Assembly (NCBI GenBank): GCA_021792075.1
Contig: JAJYVK010000097.1
Location: 1-6,276 of the forward strand
Origin: Actinomycetes bacterium
GTDB taxonomy: Bacteria > Actinomycetota > Acidimicrobiia > Acidimicrobiales > Acidimicrobiaceae
Length of the DNA: 6,276 nucleotides
Direction: 5' to 3'
Shown here: piece by piece, positions 5,691 to 6,276 of the stretch
Numbering within the stretch: position 1 is the stretch's first letter
How the letters are laid out: each line of letters begins with the position of its first letter
The notes under the pieces: model-generated
What the model was told of the DNA's origin: nothing
Database searches by the model: none
Seen by the model: the letters and a program-made list of their open reading frames with translations, nothing else
Made by a program: the position numbers and the translations under genes

Positions 5691-6276
5691 ATGGCAAGAG
5701 CAGGAAGCTTCGGACAGGAAAATATCAATTCCGTCGCGGATCAGCTCGTGGCGGAGGGAATTGAACCGACGATCATTCGGGTTCGCGAACGGCTTGGTGG
5801 AGGGAGCGCCACCACAATCAACAGATATCTGAAGGTCTGGCGGGAGGCGAGGCCCGCGAAAAAATCGGCGTCGGTCGAGATCCCTTCGGAACTCTCGATC
5901 CTGCTGACCCGGATCATCGAGCAGTCCCGGTCCGGGGGCCGGGCGGAGATCGAGAGCGAACTCGCGCGCGTGAGCGGAGAACTCGAGGTGATCAGCGAGT
6001 CGGCGGAAAAGATGGAAATAGAGATCGCCGACCTCGTCGCCAAAAACACCTCTCTGGCGGCCGAACGCGACCAGCGGGACGGTCGGATTGCGGAACTCGA
6101 AAAAGCAAAGAAGGAGCAGATTGATCGGCTCGAGAACGAGAAGACCAGGCTCGAAAAGGAACTCGATTCCGAGCGCAGCGCGAAAGAAAGCCTTCGAACA
6201 GAACTCTCCACATTCCGCTTGAAGACGGAATCGCTCGAAGCCGAAAACAAGGATCTCCTTGATGGGCGAAAAATAT
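5691..6276 (+). CDS. kfrA: KfrA-like plasmid DNA-binding/coiled-coil protein, 3' end outside window
   Basis: The first 195 residues are present and the frame is open to the window edge. Residues about 8-55 (ENINSVADQLVAEG, then TIIRVRERLGGGSATTINRY and LKVWREA) match the N-terminal DNA-binding domain of KfrA-type proteins (pfam11740), where the helix after G-S-x-T-T reads DNA. Residues about 85-195 are rich in Glu, Lys, Arg and Leu with heptad spacing (for example AELEKAKKEQIDRLENEK), a long coiled coil as in KfrA. On IncP and related plasmids KfrA represses its own promoter and supports stable maintenance, perhaps as a filament or partition accessory. Promoter, palindromic heptamers and Shine-Dalgarno sit directly upstream. 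Codon use is more G/C-rich than in the leftward genes. A KfrA-domain protein on an integrated element is an alternative to a true plasmid gene. Confidence 0.85.
   Translation, partial: MARAGSFGQENINSVADQLVAEGIEPTIIRVRERLGGGSATTINRYLKVWREARPAKKSASVEIPSELSILLTRIIEQSRSGGRAEIESELARVSGELEVISESAEKMEIEIADLVAKNTSLAAERDQRDGRIAELEKAKKEQIDRLENEKTRLEKELDSERSAKESLRTELSTFRLKTESLEAENKDLLDGRKI

Noticed and set aside
5741..6250. Leftward 169-codon open frame, Ser/Arg-rich
   Set aside because: It is the antisense shadow of the G/C-rich coiled-coil part of the kfrA-like gene, whose promoter, Shine-Dalgarno and domain are clear.

Overview
The window looks like a piece of a bacterial plasmid or plasmid-derived island, probably Gram-negative. 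At the right edge is the 5' part of a kfrA-like gene, a plasmid-encoded autorepressor and coiled-coil protein. At the left edge is the tail of a small helix-turn-helix protein of the kind found in addiction modules. Between them are two leftward genes that look like an anti-phage (abortive infection type) module. The sequence alone does not identify the species. Base composition is mosaic: bases 5881-5940 inside kfrA have about 40 of 60 G/C, bases 5461-5520 just upstream have about 20 of 60, and bases 2701-2760 in the large gene have 28 of 60. This suits accessory DNA assembled from different sources.

Layout. Bases 2-181 (+) are the C-terminal 59 codons of a HigA/XRE-like antitoxin-type protein. 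Bases 182-526 carry no convincing gene. They hold a perfect 10-bp hairpin (378-401) and an 11-bp tandem array of eight units (396-483). The minus strand of the array is G-rich and contains a canonical G-quadruplex motif just past the stop of the large gene. Bases 527-4237 (-) encode a 1236-residue protein with a restriction-endonuclease-like N-terminal domain, a STAND/NACHT-type NTPase (Walker A GSGLGKS, Walker B LMLMVEDIN) and a long alpha-helical repeat tail. Bases 4380-5201 (-) encode a 273-residue TIGR02391/Ymh-like HEPN protein with an R-x4-H motif, 142 bp upstream of the large gene on the same strand. Bases 5202-5690 form the divergent control region. Bases 5691-6276 (+) encode the first 195 residues of the KfrA-like protein, which runs off the window.

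How the genes may work together. The small HEPN protein and the large nuclease-like/STAND protein form an apparent two-gene leftward unit. By analogy with other STAND defence proteins, the helical-repeat tail could sense an invader, the NTPase could oligomerise, and the endonuclease-like domain and/or the HEPN RNase could act as effector. This is inference. The kfrA-like gene has a strong sigma70-type promoter (TTGACA-N16-TATTAT), four copies of the heptamer TACACTA (one inverted over the -10, three direct behind it) and a perfect Shine-Dalgarno sequence. That arrangement is what an autorepressed plasmid gene would show.
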